From a virus, in the IMG/VR virus record IMGVR_UViG_3300048927_000250, positions 151,419-215,418 of that record: a DNA stretch of 64,000 nucleotides. The stretch is one strand, 5' to 3'. The translations under genes were made by a program, and so were the position numbers. Below the pieces are notes generated by a model. That model saw nothing but the letters and a program-made list of their open reading frames with translations. It made no database searches and was not told the DNA's origin. Shown here piece by piece: positions 7,925 to 16,485 of the stretch (its first letter is position 1; every line of letters starts with the position of its first letter).

Positions 7925-8272
7925 ATGTCCGAAGTTAACACCCTCATGGTAAACCCGGGCTCAGCCTGGTATTACCGCCCATCATGGTACGCGACCATTG
8001 AAGACCACATGTACCTGTTTCGCGATACCACCAACTCCGAATTAGTAACGGTAGCGGATATTGACCGCCATCGTTACGAAGCTGATTTCTACGGTTATCT
8101 GCGAGACGTACACGAAATCAAACAACCGCAATACTGGTACGTGATTCTGCGAACCAATCACATGACCTCACCGCAAGAATTTGGGGCGGATAACCAGGCA
8201 ATCTACTTACCGAAAACGGCAGTGGTTGACCGGGTTATGGAGCTGTTCAAAACCGCAAAAGGAATTGGGTGA
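7925..8272 (+). CDS. Protein of unknown function, lone plus-strand gene
   Basis: The 115-residue product is rich in Trp, Tyr and His (for example AWYYRPSWYATIEDHMYLF) and has no membrane segment. AGGTGG lies 6 bases before the ATG. It is the only plus-strand gene inside the minus-strand RNAP region, beginning 92 bases from the divergent beta gene and ending at a two-way terminator. This isolated placement suggests a separate promoter, perhaps with a different timing. I do not recognise a family. Confidence 0.7.
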   Translation: MSEVNTLMVNPGSAWYYRPSWYATIEDHMYLFRDTTNSELVTVADIDRHRYEADFYGYLRDVHEIKQPQYWYVILRTNHMTSPQEFGADNQAIYLPKTAVVDRVMELFKTAKGIG

Positions 8273-8306
8273 ATACTACATCCCATGTGGTCTCGGCGTA
8301 AAAAAG

Positions 8307-8324
8307 GAAGGGCGCAAGCCCTTC
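8307..8324. terminator. Bidirectional intrinsic terminator
   Basis: A 7-bp stem (gaagggc/gcccttc) closes a GCAA loop. It is flanked by AAAAAA on one side and TTTTAT on the other, and lies between two converging genes. Confidence 0.85.
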
Positions 8325-8326
8325 TT

Positions 8327-8659
8327 TTATTCTGCATTTCGGAGTGCGGTGTCGTAAAGTTGGTCCAGTCGTTTCTGACTGAAATGGTAACCCATCTTCT
8401 TAACCCGACAGTAAACCAGTTCCCGTAATTGACGGTCACGTTCTTCCGGCACCAGTGACTTCAACAATGCACCAAAATCATCCCCTTTCTTGGGGGACGT
8501 TGAACTCAAACGGAAATCAACAAATACCTCTTTCGAGAGTATCTGGGGAATGAGGGAGGGAACAACTTCCAGCTGACGACCAATTTCCTTGTCCGTCATC
8601 CCTTTTGCTTTTAGAGCCATCACTTCCTTGCGTGTCAAATATAGCTCGATGGTAATCAC
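8327..8659 (-). CDS. Small protein with a helix-turn-helix-like N-terminus
   Basis: The 110-residue product begins with LTRKEVMALKAKGMTDKEIGRQLEV (written here in part), a pattern of helix, turn and helix as in resolvase- or sigma-type DNA-binding segments. A second helical part follows at 65-108. It lies 3 bases after the 72-residue gene upstream, so the two form one operon within the RNAP cluster. A role in transcription control is possible but unproven. Confidence 0.6.
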   Translation of the reverse strand: MITIELYLTRKEVMALKAKGMTDKEIGRQLEVVPSLIPQILSKEVFVDFRLSSTSPKKGDDFGALLKSLVPEERDRQLRELVYCRVKKMGYHFSQKRLDQLYDTALRNAE

Positions 8660-8662
8660 GGG

Positions 8663-8881
8663 TTATTCCTCTAATTGACCGTGTTGTTCAAAGTGCTGAA
8701 TCTCTTCAACAGAAAGATTGAATACCGCAGAGAGGCTGTCTATGGGAACGCCATTCTCCAACCCATTACGCAAGTGCGTTTCCATGCGCAACCGGTGCAT
8801 TTCTTTGGCGTCAATTTCCGCCTGCTTAATCAGGTCGTCGAGAGATTTCCTTAGCGGGCTAGGTTTGGGTGTTTTTGCCAT
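8663..8881 (-). CDS. Small helical protein of unknown function
   Basis: The product has 72 residues: a basic Pro/Lys start, then two long charged helices, the second being VPIDSLSAVFNLSVEEIQHFEQHG, which resembles a helix-turn-helix spacing (split here only by turn residues). It sits after a terminator and just before the similar-sized helix-turn-helix gene, with which it shares the pattern of a short helix, a turn and a hydrophobic helix. AGGACCC precedes the ATG. No family is recognised. Confidence 0.55.
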   Translation of the reverse strand: MAKTPKPSPLRKSLDDLIKQAEIDAKEMHRLRMETHLRNGLENGVPIDSLSAVFNLSVEEIQHFEQHGQLEE

Positions 8882-8912
8882 CTTTTGGGTCCTCTAAGAA
8901 AGAAAAAAGAAA

Positions 8913-8930
8913 GAGGGGCCGAAGCCCCTC
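8913..8930 (-). terminator. Intrinsic terminator after the Arg/Asp-rich protein gene
   Basis: A 7-bp stem (gaggggc/gcccctc) with a CGAA loop is followed on the minus strand by TTTCTTTTTTC. It lies 7 bases after the stop at 8938. Confidence 0.9.
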
Positions 8931-8937
8931 TTTTCTG

Positions 8938-10296
8938 TTAACGACGCCAGCCGCCGCGTCCACGGTCGCGACTGCGGTCATCACGTACGGATTCACCCCA
9001 GTCACGGCTGATACCGGAGGAGGTGGTTTCACGTGCATCATCGCGTCCACGCCCGCGGTCATCTTCGCGGTCACGGCTATAGCGGTCGTCACGGTCACGT
9101 TCACGACCACGGCGGTCGTCGTAATCATCACGGCTGCGACCACGGTCACGACTGTAACGACTGTCGCGGTCATCGCGGTCGTCATCACGCCCACGTCCAC
9201 CCCAGTTACCACCACGTCCACCACGGTCATCGTCACGTTCGTCACGACGTCCGCCACCCCAAGAGGCACGACGAGGTTCATCACGGCTACCACGATTGTC
9301 CGTATAACGGTTTCCGCCACGGCTGTGCTGGTCACGGAGTTCACGACGTTCTTCACGTCCTTTCTCTTTGGCCAGACGGTCCTTCTCTTCCTTCAGCGTC
9401 CCTTCGTCCGCTTCCCCTTCGTTACCCGGCAGAGAGGATGGAATGTCTAAACGGTAATCGTTCAGCATTGACATCTCTTTCGTCCAGTTGGTCGGGATAA
9501 TCCAGGCTTTCAGCGCCGGGTTATAGGACTCAAAGATTTTGAGCTGTGCGTTGATGTCTTTCGCCACACGGCTGTAGGCCATCATTAACGCATGGAAGTT
9601 TGGAGCCACCGGTGAATTCGACCCGTAGTTGTAATGCAGGTCGGCTTCGTCGATACCCGGCAGGATGTGACGAATCAGCTTGAAGAAAGCTTCTTTGTCA
9701 GAGACCCGTGCCAGGTTCTTACCGTAGATGGCTTTACCGCCGGTGTACTCTTCATCCATCACGGGGAAGGACACGGAACACAGACGTGCCACTTCTTCGC
9801 CTTTCCAGGTACCGTTACGACGCACGAACAGGTTGATGAGGGCTTTCTCCTCACCGTCCATGTTCTTCAACAGAACGTCTTTGATACCTTTATAGGTGCG
9901 CTCGTCCGCATCTTCCATCAGACGCAGGAAGCCTTTCTGTTCGGTGGTAACCTGAGAATGCTGCTCGGTTTCCGCCGCCAGTTTGCTCATGGTCAGAATC
10001 AGTTCAGTCAGTGCGCCGTTCAAATGGTGTTGTGCCATCTTCACGGTACGTTCATGAATCAGAGACTTCTTACGAATCAGGTTCTCACCGAGCGGATGGA
10101 ATGCCCAGAAGTTATCCCAGTCTGGGTCAGCCAGGAACTCTTCGGTTGGGACACGCAGTTGCTTCCCTTCGATGGTGAAGGGGATGTTAACCCCCTCCTG
10201 TTTCAGCGTTACGAAGCCGGTGTCGTCAACTGACAGTCCAATGGCAGTAAGGACTTGACCGTAAAACTTCGCAATAGGTTTCTTTTTATCGGACAT
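8938..10296 (-). CDS. Conserved phiKZ-region protein with a long Arg/Asp-rich disordered tail
   Basis: The 452-residue product has a folded part (about 1-290) and then some 155 residues made almost only of Arg, Asp, Ser, Gly and Tyr, with blocks such as RDDDRDDRDSRYSRDRGR. Its charges nearly balance, and it ends RDRGRGGWRR. The DNA of the tail is built from short repeated units. Mixed-charge RD/RS tails bind RNA or drive condensation in other systems. The gene sits between the gp69-like protein and the RNAP beta gene. By position it would correspond to phiKZ gene 70. Function is unknown, but an RNA- or polymerase-linked role fits the neighbours. Confidence 0.75.
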   Translation of the reverse strand: MSDKKKPIAKFYGQVLTAIGLSVDDTGFVTLKQEGVNIPFTIEGKQLRVPTEEFLADPDWDNFWAFHPLGENLIRKKSLIHERTVKMAQHHLNGALTELILTMSKLAAETEQHSQVTTEQKGFLRLMEDADERTYKGIKDVLLKNMDGEEKALINLFVRRNGTWKGEEVARLCSVSFPVMDEEYTGGKAIYGKNLARVSDKEAFFKLIRHILPGIDEADLHYNYGSNSPVAPNFHALMMAYSRVAKDINAQLKIFESYNPALKAWIIPTNWTKEMSMLNDYRLDIPSSLPGNEGEADEGTLKEEKDRLAKEKGREERRELRDQHSRGGNRYTDNRGSRDEPRRASWGGGRRDERDDDRGGRGGNWGGRGRDDDRDDRDSRYSRDRGRSRDDYDDRRGRERDRDDRYSRDREDDRGRGRDDARETTSSGISRDWGESVRDDRSRDRGRGGWRR

Positions 10297-10310
10297 TTTC
10301 TACTGGTTCC

Positions 10311-11843
10311 TTATAAATCGAGCAGGAAGCGTGACGCAGACGTTTCTTCACGACGGGTGTCGCGGCTACGGCTGTTATGGTCAATCGCGGCGGTAATCAG
10401 GTCGTCCATGTCGTTCACGATGTTTTGCAGGACACTACTGTCATTTGCTTTCATCGGAGACAACAGGCCATCACAGAAGACCGGTGAGTTAAACGGTTCC
10501 ATTGGACTACCGTCAACGGAGATTTTAATCAGCATGTCAGTAGTAACACGGATGTTCACGGACATGTTGAACGGCAGCTGGTTGTTACGAGACAACAGCA
10601 GACCCAGGTCGGTTTCCAGACGCAGTTCCAGCGCCTGTTCGTAACGGGAGATATCCATGTCACGAATCAGCGGCATTGCGTTGATAACGCTGCAACGAAT
10701 TTGACCGTCGAGAGTTTCGTTGGTCATTTCGATGATGGCAGACGAGATGAAGTTGTTCATGACCAGAGCAGGTAAGGTCTTCGCAATCATCTCAGCGGCC
10801 ATGGTCACGTTGTTCGCGCCACGCCATTCGTTGGTATCACCACGACGAACACGGTTGGTGTCGGTATGACGAGCAGAGCCGAAGCCTACCATCATTGCAC
10901 GCACATCACGCGGCCAGTCAACACAGTCCTGGAATTCAGAGAATGTGATTTCGGCATTGCGTTCGTATTCGGTACGAGACAGGAAGTTACGGAACAGTTC
11001 ATTACGGTGCAACTCGGTGCCACGCAACATCGCTGCTGCACGTTCGCTCGGGTTGAGGTCGTCCTGACGTTCCATTTCTTCGTCCATACGGTTATCGTCA
11101 GAATGACGGGTACCGCGTTCGTTCTGGTCAACGGTTTCCGCCGTTACACCGGTACGAATGATATCGGACAGGTAGTTCGCTGGGTTGTTGTGGATACGAC
11201 GGGCTGTCTTAAAATCACCGGACAGGTTCGTACGGGAATCGTTGTACGCATCAGCGCCACCGAAACGTCCCACGGTTTGTGCTTCGGACTTCTGGAAGAA
11301 GATGTCCTGTGGACGAATCAGAGTATCATGGTTCTGCACGCCAATGAGGTTACGTTCCGTTGCACGACGGCCACGGATGATGTACTCACTGGATTCCATA
11401 CGGCTACCACGACGACGGCCACGACCCGTTTCAATTTCTTCATCACGGATGGTGAACGTGTTGTTGATGTACAGCACGGTATCCGGGTCCATCTCACCGG
11501 ACAACGACAGGTCAGCTTTGTCAGTAAAGCCGGTCAGTACCTGACGGCAGGAAGACCCTGCGTAGTCTTCGGTCAGGACCACGATGATGAACGCCAGACG
11601 TTCTTCATCCCAACCGTTGGCAATCTGGATAATGTCATTACGACCCACATCGGCACGCAGTTCCAGGATTTCACCTACAGCACGGGCGCAGGTGGAGGCA
11701 TCCAGGTTACGCCCATCATTGGTTTCACGCAGGAAGGTTTCACGTACATGGTCAGAACGACGGTTCGGGACGTAGTGACGACCGTACTGGTCTTCTTGAC
11801 CGGAAGTTACGTAGAAGGTTGCTTCAAGTACACGCGGTTCCAT
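10311..11843 (-). CDS. Conserved protein of the RNAP gene cluster, unknown function (phiKZ gp69-like by position)
   Basis: The 510-residue product is soluble. It has a beta-rich N-terminal part, a central charged region with basic patches (TGRGRRRGSR near 140-150), and a helical C-terminal part ending SASRFLLDL. The gene lies 14 bases after the Arg/Asp-tail gene's start side and 15 bases from the gp68-like gene, so all three are one operon. GAGG precedes the ATG. phiKZ has a conserved gene at this place, but I know no function for it. Confidence 0.75.
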   Translation of the reverse strand: MEPRVLEATFYVTSGQEDQYGRHYVPNRRSDHVRETFLRETNDGRNLDASTCARAVGEILELRADVGRNDIIQIANGWDEERLAFIIVVLTEDYAGSSCRQVLTGFTDKADLSLSGEMDPDTVLYINNTFTIRDEEIETGRGRRRGSRMESSEYIIRGRRATERNLIGVQNHDTLIRPQDIFFQKSEAQTVGRFGGADAYNDSRTNLSGDFKTARRIHNNPANYLSDIIRTGVTAETVDQNERGTRHSDDNRMDEEMERQDDLNPSERAAAMLRGTELHRNELFRNFLSRTEYERNAEITFSEFQDCVDWPRDVRAMMVGFGSARHTDTNRVRRGDTNEWRGANNVTMAAEMIAKTLPALVMNNFISSAIIEMTNETLDGQIRCSVINAMPLIRDMDISRYEQALELRLETDLGLLLSRNNQLPFNMSVNIRVTTDMLIKISVDGSPMEPFNSPVFCDGLLSPMKANDSSVLQNIVNDMDDLITAAIDHNSRSRDTRREETSASRFLLDL

Positions 11844-11858
11844 TTATAGGCCTCGTTA

Positions 11859-13406
11859 TTAGGAATTGAGTTTAATGTAAAAGTCTGCTAACACCTGGCG
11901 GAAATTCATCGGCACGATGTAGCAACTGTCTTCGACGCGAATCATTTCTGATTCATCGTGGATAGCATCAACAACTTGTGGTGACCAGCAGTGGTCTGAG
12001 CACGCCGCCATGATTGCTTCAATTGCAATCACCGCCGGGTTCTTAGACGTGGTGCGGTTACCTTGTTTGTTCAGCTTCACGGTACGTCGATAAGGGAGCA
12101 ACTTCTCCAGCGCCGAGTTCTGGTAATCTTTGGTTTGAACACGGCCGAATTTGTTGTCCCCTAGAGAGGGGTCACGGCGTCGAGCTTCGCTTGCGCCAAT
12201 CAATTCTGCGATGGTGGAGAATCCCCACTCATGACAGACGACCTGTGCAATCGACATCAGCTTGACCGTACCATCTCGGTTGATGTATCCGTAAGAACGT
12301 GGCGTAACGACCGGCTTGGTAATTAACCCTGCCAGACGCATCTGAAACTCTTTCGGGTTGAAAGACTTCCTTGCCATGTTCATGTTGATTTGATGACGCA
12401 CCATCTCCAGGTCAATGTCCGGCTTTATCGCCAGTGCATTCGCCCTGTCGTCTTCTGTATAGAAGTCGAAGATGGCTTCTGTTACCTCCGAAACGTTAGC
12501 ACGTAATGTATGGTTCTCCGCTGTGGATGTATTGTCCTCTTCGTTTTTGCCACCACGGTCTATCTCTTTATCGCGGACACGGAACCCCTGGCGTTCTTCT
12601 ACGGCTTTGACACGGGTGTCAATGTAGTTGAACAAGTTCGCAATGACGTTCCCCGTCTTCTCCTGGTCATCGTCTTTGTGCGACAGACGAATCTGGGTCA
12701 AACGGTCAACAACGCATTGACTGAACATCCAGTCTGGCATGTCCAACGTCCCAATCCCTTGCAGTAACGTACTGGTGCCGGAAATGATTCCTTTGTGCTC
12801 CAACGTTGCACTCACGAATTCTTCCAGACGCTGATAAGCATTGCTCTCAGCCAGTACCGTTTGTTCCACTAACCCCAACGCCCGTTTCTCTGGGAACGTA
12901 TCGGTTATTGAGTTACGCATCCCGAGGTATTCCCCCCAGATAGGTAACATCACTTTCAGTACCACCGACAATGCTGTCAAGTCATGGTACTCAGGTTCCA
13001 GGTAGGTTTGCTCTACCCGGTGTCCGTCGTTTAGGGTGGTCGCCAACGTATCCGGGAAACGGATGTCGCTGTGCGTTTTCACCCAATGGCACATCAGGTC
13101 AACCGGATGCAATGCCATTAATTTTTTCACCACGTCCCGTACTTCACGGAAGCGGTATGTTTGGTTAATCGTGTTATTCAACGATTCTGCTGCTTCTTTA
13201 AACAACGCAAAGACTTCACGGGTTTCATCATCCCCCATCTTCTCACGCCATTCCCAATAATTGTTAATGTCGCGGAAAGTATCGTTGATGTCGCCTGCCC
13301 GGATTTTCGAATAGTACCCAAGGTTGTAAACAATCTGTTCACTCCCATGCTCGATTATAACCGCTTTGGTTTCACCGAGCAGCTCAACATCAGAGCGGAT
13401 TCTCAT
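11859..13406 (-). CDS. Probable fifth subunit of the non-virion RNA polymerase (phiKZ gp68-like)
   Basis: The protein is 515 residues from the ATG at 13406, which has AAGGAG 8 bases upstream. A GTG two codons earlier is too close to that site. No universal RNAP motif is present, as expected for gp68, the phiKZ nvRNAP subunit that has no bacterial relative and a similar length (about 520). The call rests on length and order: gp68-like, two unknowns, beta, beta', helicase. The protein is mostly helical, with an acidic linker near residues 275-300. It has its own early promoter, so it could be made ahead of the rest. Confidence 0.65.
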   Translation of the reverse strand: MRIRSDVELLGETKAVIIEHGSEQIVYNLGYYSKIRAGDINDTFRDINNYWEWREKMGDDETREVFALFKEAAESLNNTINQTYRFREVRDVVKKLMALHPVDLMCHWVKTHSDIRFPDTLATTLNDGHRVEQTYLEPEYHDLTALSVVLKVMLPIWGEYLGMRNSITDTFPEKRALGLVEQTVLAESNAYQRLEEFVSATLEHKGIISGTSTLLQGIGTLDMPDWMFSQCVVDRLTQIRLSHKDDDQEKTGNVIANLFNYIDTRVKAVEERQGFRVRDKEIDRGGKNEEDNTSTAENHTLRANVSEVTEAIFDFYTEDDRANALAIKPDIDLEMVRHQINMNMARKSFNPKEFQMRLAGLITKPVVTPRSYGYINRDGTVKLMSIAQVVCHEWGFSTIAELIGASEARRRDPSLGDNKFGRVQTKDYQNSALEKLLPYRRTVKLNKQGNRTTSKNPAVIAIEAIMAACSDHCWSPQVVDAIHDESEMIRVEDSCYIVPMNFRQVLADFYIKLNS

Positions 13407-13462
13407 TGACACTTCTCCTTAAAAAGTATAACCATTGTCAATAAAGCCAATGCTTCACTTAG

Positions 13463-13470
13463 GTAATATA
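13463..13470 (-). promoter_or_regulatory. Early promoter of the gp68-like gene
   Basis: The minus strand reads TATATTAC-CTAA-GTGA, 57 bases before the start codon. The box is identical to that of the RNAP beta operon and shares the longer run AGTATATATTAC or GAGTATATATTAC before it. Confidence 0.75.
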
Positions 13471-13500
13471 TACTCGAGTCTTTTTAAGATTCGGAATAAA

Positions 13501-13524
13501 CCGTCGCGGCCTTAGCCGCGACGG
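13501..13524 (-). terminator. Intrinsic terminator after the SSB gene
   Basis: A perfect 10-bp stem (ccgtcgcggc/gccgcgacgg) with a 4-base loop is followed on the minus strand by TTTATTCC. It lies 43 bases after the SSB stop and ahead of the gp68-like promoter. Confidence 0.85.
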
Positions 13525-13566
13525 TCATCGCTGTGCTGTCTTTGCTACATGCTCAGACGAAGGGAA

Positions 13567-14346
13567 TCAGAACGGGATGTCGGAATCGAAATCGCCGCCA
13601 GTGGCGCTACCACCACCAGTTTCGCCGCCCCATCCGCCGCCTGTAGCCTGCTGTTGAGGAGCTTGTTGTTGCTGGTTCTGTTGAGGTTTGCCCCAACCGC
13701 CGCCGCCCTGGCCGCCGTTCCCACCACCGTTCCGGCCGGAGAAGGCATTCTTGCGTTTGTTCTCTGAGGCAATCTTTACCTCATCGCGGTCCATGTAACC
13801 GGCGTCAATCAGACGGAAGAACTGACGTTCGAAGATTTTCGCTTTCGCACGGGCCACCAACATGGAGGCTTCGTTGTTCGGCAGGATAGAACCGTCTTTC
13901 GCCTGGTAGACAACGTCACGACCCGGCTTGAAGTAGAACTTCACGCTTGGACGACCCTGTTGCGCCAGACCGAAGAACACACCATCGTTGTCACGCATGA
14001 TAACCAGTGACACGTCCAGCTCTTTTTTATCCAGCTTCTTACCGAACTTCCACAGCACCATGTTACCCACTTTGAAGAAATCACGGGTACCAGAGGCAAT
14101 GGCGTGGAGCTCGTCCAGAATAATCTGGAGGTTTTCCGGGTCGGTATAGAAGTCGATGCGACTGTTTTTATCATCGGTACGCAGGTTAACACCGATGTGC
14201 GGGATAGCCACTTTACCGTTTTCTTCGTAACGGAAGTCCCAGAACATGAACGGTTGTTTGTCACCGCCATTCAGGGGGTCCGCGAACAGACGCATGTTCC
14301 AGTCATCCAGTAAACGCGTCGGTCGGTTCAGCTTGTTATCAGCCAT
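13567..14346 (-). CDS. Single-stranded DNA-binding protein
   Basis: The 259-residue product has a globular part (about 1-195) and then a Gly/Gln/Asn-rich flexible tail. It ends DFDSDIPF, the acidic tip that lets bacterial-type SSBs recruit partner proteins. The core is aromatic-rich, as in OB-fold proteins, but departs from bacterial SSB, so the call leans on the tail and tip. It would coat single-stranded DNA during phage replication. The gene follows the 286-residue conserved gene and ends at a strong terminator. Confidence 0.75.
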   Translation of the reverse strand: MADNKLNRPTRLLDDWNMRLFADPLNGGDKQPFMFWDFRYEENGKVAIPHIGVNLRTDDKNSRIDFYTDPENLQIILDELHAIASGTRDFFKVGNMVLWKFGKKLDKKELDVSLVIMRDNDGVFFGLAQQGRPSVKFYFKPGRDVVYQAKDGSILPNNEASMLVARAKAKIFERQFFRLIDAGYMDRDEVKIASENKRKNAFSGRNGGGNGGQGGGGWGKPQQNQQQQAPQQQATGGGWGGETGGGSATGGDFDSDIPF

Positions 14347-14414
14347 TGTTCATTCGCCTTCTTAGGTTTTGATAAGGGGTCCACATTAGATAAGACCCGT
14401 TCGTAAAAAATGTC

Positions 14415-15275
14415 TCACAGCAGGCGCTGGAGCTGCTTCGCCAGGAATTGGTCCTTCATTCCCTTCAAGTTATACTTGATTTTTTCCATGGTGGTAACCG
14501 GGGTCCACTTGGCCGAGGTGGCCACTTCGAGCAGTTCACGTCGGGCTTTAATTGCCCAACGATTGAAGTGAACCCCACCGTCACCAAACACCTGGATGGT
14601 AAAGTAGTTGAAAGGAACAATCTTCATCTCTTTACCTTCCGTCAGTTTGGTGGACCACTGACTTTTGGACTTGATGGCACCGGTATGGGATTCCAGTAAA
14701 CGCAACTGGTTGAACTTGGTACGGGAGAGCAGGTCAACCGGACAATGGGTAATAATCAGCGACTTGGTCTGTTCACCACGAAGTTCGCTTCCTTTATCCT
14801 GTTCGATTAACGTGTCGGCGTCTTCCATTAACACGTAGTCCAGTGTGCGTTCCATCAGGTCGGCGTACTGCTGTTGCAACGGGGTTGTTGGGACACGCAG
14901 AATCGCCATTGGGTACTTCTTGGCGAGGTCTTTGTACCCCAGGTGGTACACACGTACCCCTTTCAACTTACCGTCCAGGAAGCCGCGTATCTGTTGCAGT
15001 TCTTCCTTCATGGTGTCTGCCATCGCCTTACAGATTTGACGATAGTGGGCGTCCATTTGTGCAGGGGACGGCGGTTTAATCATCCGTTCCCGGTCTTCGC
15101 GTTCAATGGCGTCGTAGATGTTACGCCACAGCGTACGAATGTTAATCCACAGCGTATCGTACTTCTCATACACCGCAGGTTCTTTCAATGCTTCGATGGC
15201 CATGGACGTGCCGATGGATAACGGAAGTTCACCGGTAGCACGCTTGGCCAATATGTCATACGGGTCTGCTGCCAT
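14415..15275 (-). CDS. Conserved protein of the replication cluster, unknown function
   Basis: The 286-residue product is soluble and helical in its first half (about 1-110, many charged residues). The later part alternates strands and helices and ends in KGMKDQFLAKQLQRLL, an amphipathic basic helix. No catalytic motif is evident. AAAGGAG stands 9 bases before the ATG. It lies between the SbcD-like nuclease and SSB, so a part in DNA replication or repair is reasonable but unproven. Confidence 0.65.
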   Translation of the reverse strand: MAADPYDILAKRATGELPLSIGTSMAIEALKEPAVYEKYDTLWINIRTLWRNIYDAIEREDRERMIKPPSPAQMDAHYRQICKAMADTMKEELQQIRGFLDGKLKGVRVYHLGYKDLAKKYPMAILRVPTTPLQQQYADLMERTLDYVLMEDADTLIEQDKGSELRGEQTKSLIITHCPVDLLSRTKFNQLRLLESHTGAIKSKSQWSTKLTEGKEMKIVPFNYFTIQVFGDGGVHFNRWAIKARRELLEVATSAKWTPVTTMEKIKYNLKGMKDQFLAKQLQRLL

Positions 15276-15307
15276 GTCGTCGCTCCTTTAGATAGATGGG
15301 TTAAGAA

Positions 15308-15336
15308 CTGCTACAGGGGACCCACCCCTGTAGCAG
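15308..15336 (-). terminator. Hairpin after the SbcD-like gene
   Basis: A perfect 12-bp stem (ctgctacagggg/cccctgtagcag) with a 5-base loop is followed on the minus strand by TTCTTAA. It lies 4 bases after the nuclease stop. Confidence 0.7.
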
Positions 15337-15339
15337 TCG

Positions 15340-16485
15340 TCAGTGCATTACGCCGCGGACCAAGTTCACCGCGTGATTGATTCGTCCAGAAGCTTCTCCG
15401 GTACTTTGCAGGTGCTCGGTCAACAACCCGACCAGGTTCTCTTCCGTGAGCGGGGTAACCGCATTGCCCACGTTCAACAACTTGAAACCGGTGTTAACCT
15501 TGTTGTCTTTTTTACCGCCCTTCTCTATCGACGTTAAGATGTAATCCTGGTACAAGTCCTGGAGTTCTTCGAGAATCGCCCGCATGGGGTCAGTGGCTCC
15601 GTGCTCCAGTCGGATAGCACTCCCTTTCGGTAAGTTCTGTCCTTCAATTAACTGGGCAATGTCCGTGACGGTAAAGTCATAGACTGCGAGGGTCACGTAC
15701 TTTTTCGCCAGCTGATTCTCAATAAACCGGAACTCGTGCTCCACTTTATTTCGGTAAGTAATGTCCAGGAACCCTTTCGCTTCTTCTTCCCCGTGCCCAC
15801 AGCGGTTCGTTGAACCGATGGAGATGTGTTTCAGAAAACGCGAGAAGGTATGGACATGTCCGGAAAGGATTGCCATCGTTACCAGTTCAGACCATTTCTC
15901 TGCATCGTGATACGCAGGGGACTGGTGTCCTTGTAACTGGTGTAACCATGCCCCGTGCATAATAGACAGGTCAGCTTTGGCCAGGCCACGCGAATGCAAC
16001 AGCTCTTTCGCTTGCTGGTAAGTCTGTTCGGCTTCGGGGTGGTACTCATCAGGAATGTACAACACGTTCAGGTCGTACTCTTCCATGTAGTCCAGCGTCA
16101 TGGTGGTGAAGTACTTTACATCGCAGTTCGTTTCCATGGCTTCGTTCAACCAAAGGAAATGTTTTGACTGTCCGCGGTCATGGGAGCGCGTTCCTTCCAG
16201 GATACGCAGTTTGATGTTGTACTTTGCACACACACGCAGGACGTGCGCCATGGCCATCTGCGCCGCGTAGACGTCTTCGTCTGACATGGTAAGCAAATGG
16301 TCAAAGAAGTCGCCAGGGATGAAACAGATGTCGTACACGGCGGTTTCGGGGCTATCCGGGAAATACCGGCGAACCGCAGCTAACGTTGACAGGGATGGCG
16401 TACGATTGTGTCCGAAATGTGGGTCACTGAACACAAAGATACGCAGCCACTCAGAAATCGTCTTCAACAAAGTCGACGTCGCCAA
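15340..16485 (-). CDS. Metallophosphatase, SbcD/T4 gp47-like nuclease subunit
   Basis: The metal-binding motifs of Mre11/SbcD appear in order: D-x-H in SDPHFGHN, GD in FIPGDFFD, an altered GNH motif reading EGTRSHDRG, a His in IMHGAWLH, and GHVHTF. Length (381 at most) fits the family. The partner ATPase (SbcC/gp46-like) is not in this window. There is no ATG before the first motif. The listed start is TTG at 16485, inside the previous gene. A CTG at 16446, just past that gene's stop, would give a product beginning M-R-I-F-V-F as is usual in the family. Translation is probably coupled to the upstream gene. Confidence 0.8.
   Translation of the reverse strand: MATSTLLKTISEWLRIFVFSDPHFGHNRTPSLSTLAAVRRYFPDSPETAVYDICFIPGDFFDHLLTMSDEDVYAAQMAMAHVLRVCAKYNIKLRILEGTRSHDRGQSKHFLWLNEAMETNCDVKYFTTMTLDYMEEYDLNVLYIPDEYHPEAEQTYQQAKELLHSRGLAKADLSIMHGAWLHQLQGHQSPAYHDAEKWSELVTMAILSGHVHTFSRFLKHISIGSTNRCGHGEEEAKGFLDITYRNKVEHEFRFIENQLAKKYVTLAVYDFTVTDIAQLIEGQNLPKGSAIRLEHGATDPMRAILEELQDLYQDYILTSIEKGGKKDNKVNTGFKLLNVGNAVTPLTEENLVGLLTEHLQSTGEASGRINHAVNLVRGVMH

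Noticed and set aside
8869-9500. Two long plus-strand frames (193 and 155 codons) opposite the Arg/Asp tail
   Set aside because: They arise from the repeat composition of the tail codons (Thr/Val- or His/Gly-only products), and the minus-strand frame has the folded domain, the ribosome site and the terminator.
10866-11849. 327-codon plus-strand frame opposite the 510-residue gene
   Set aside because: It has no ribosome site and low-complexity composition, and the minus-strand gene is better placed in its operon.
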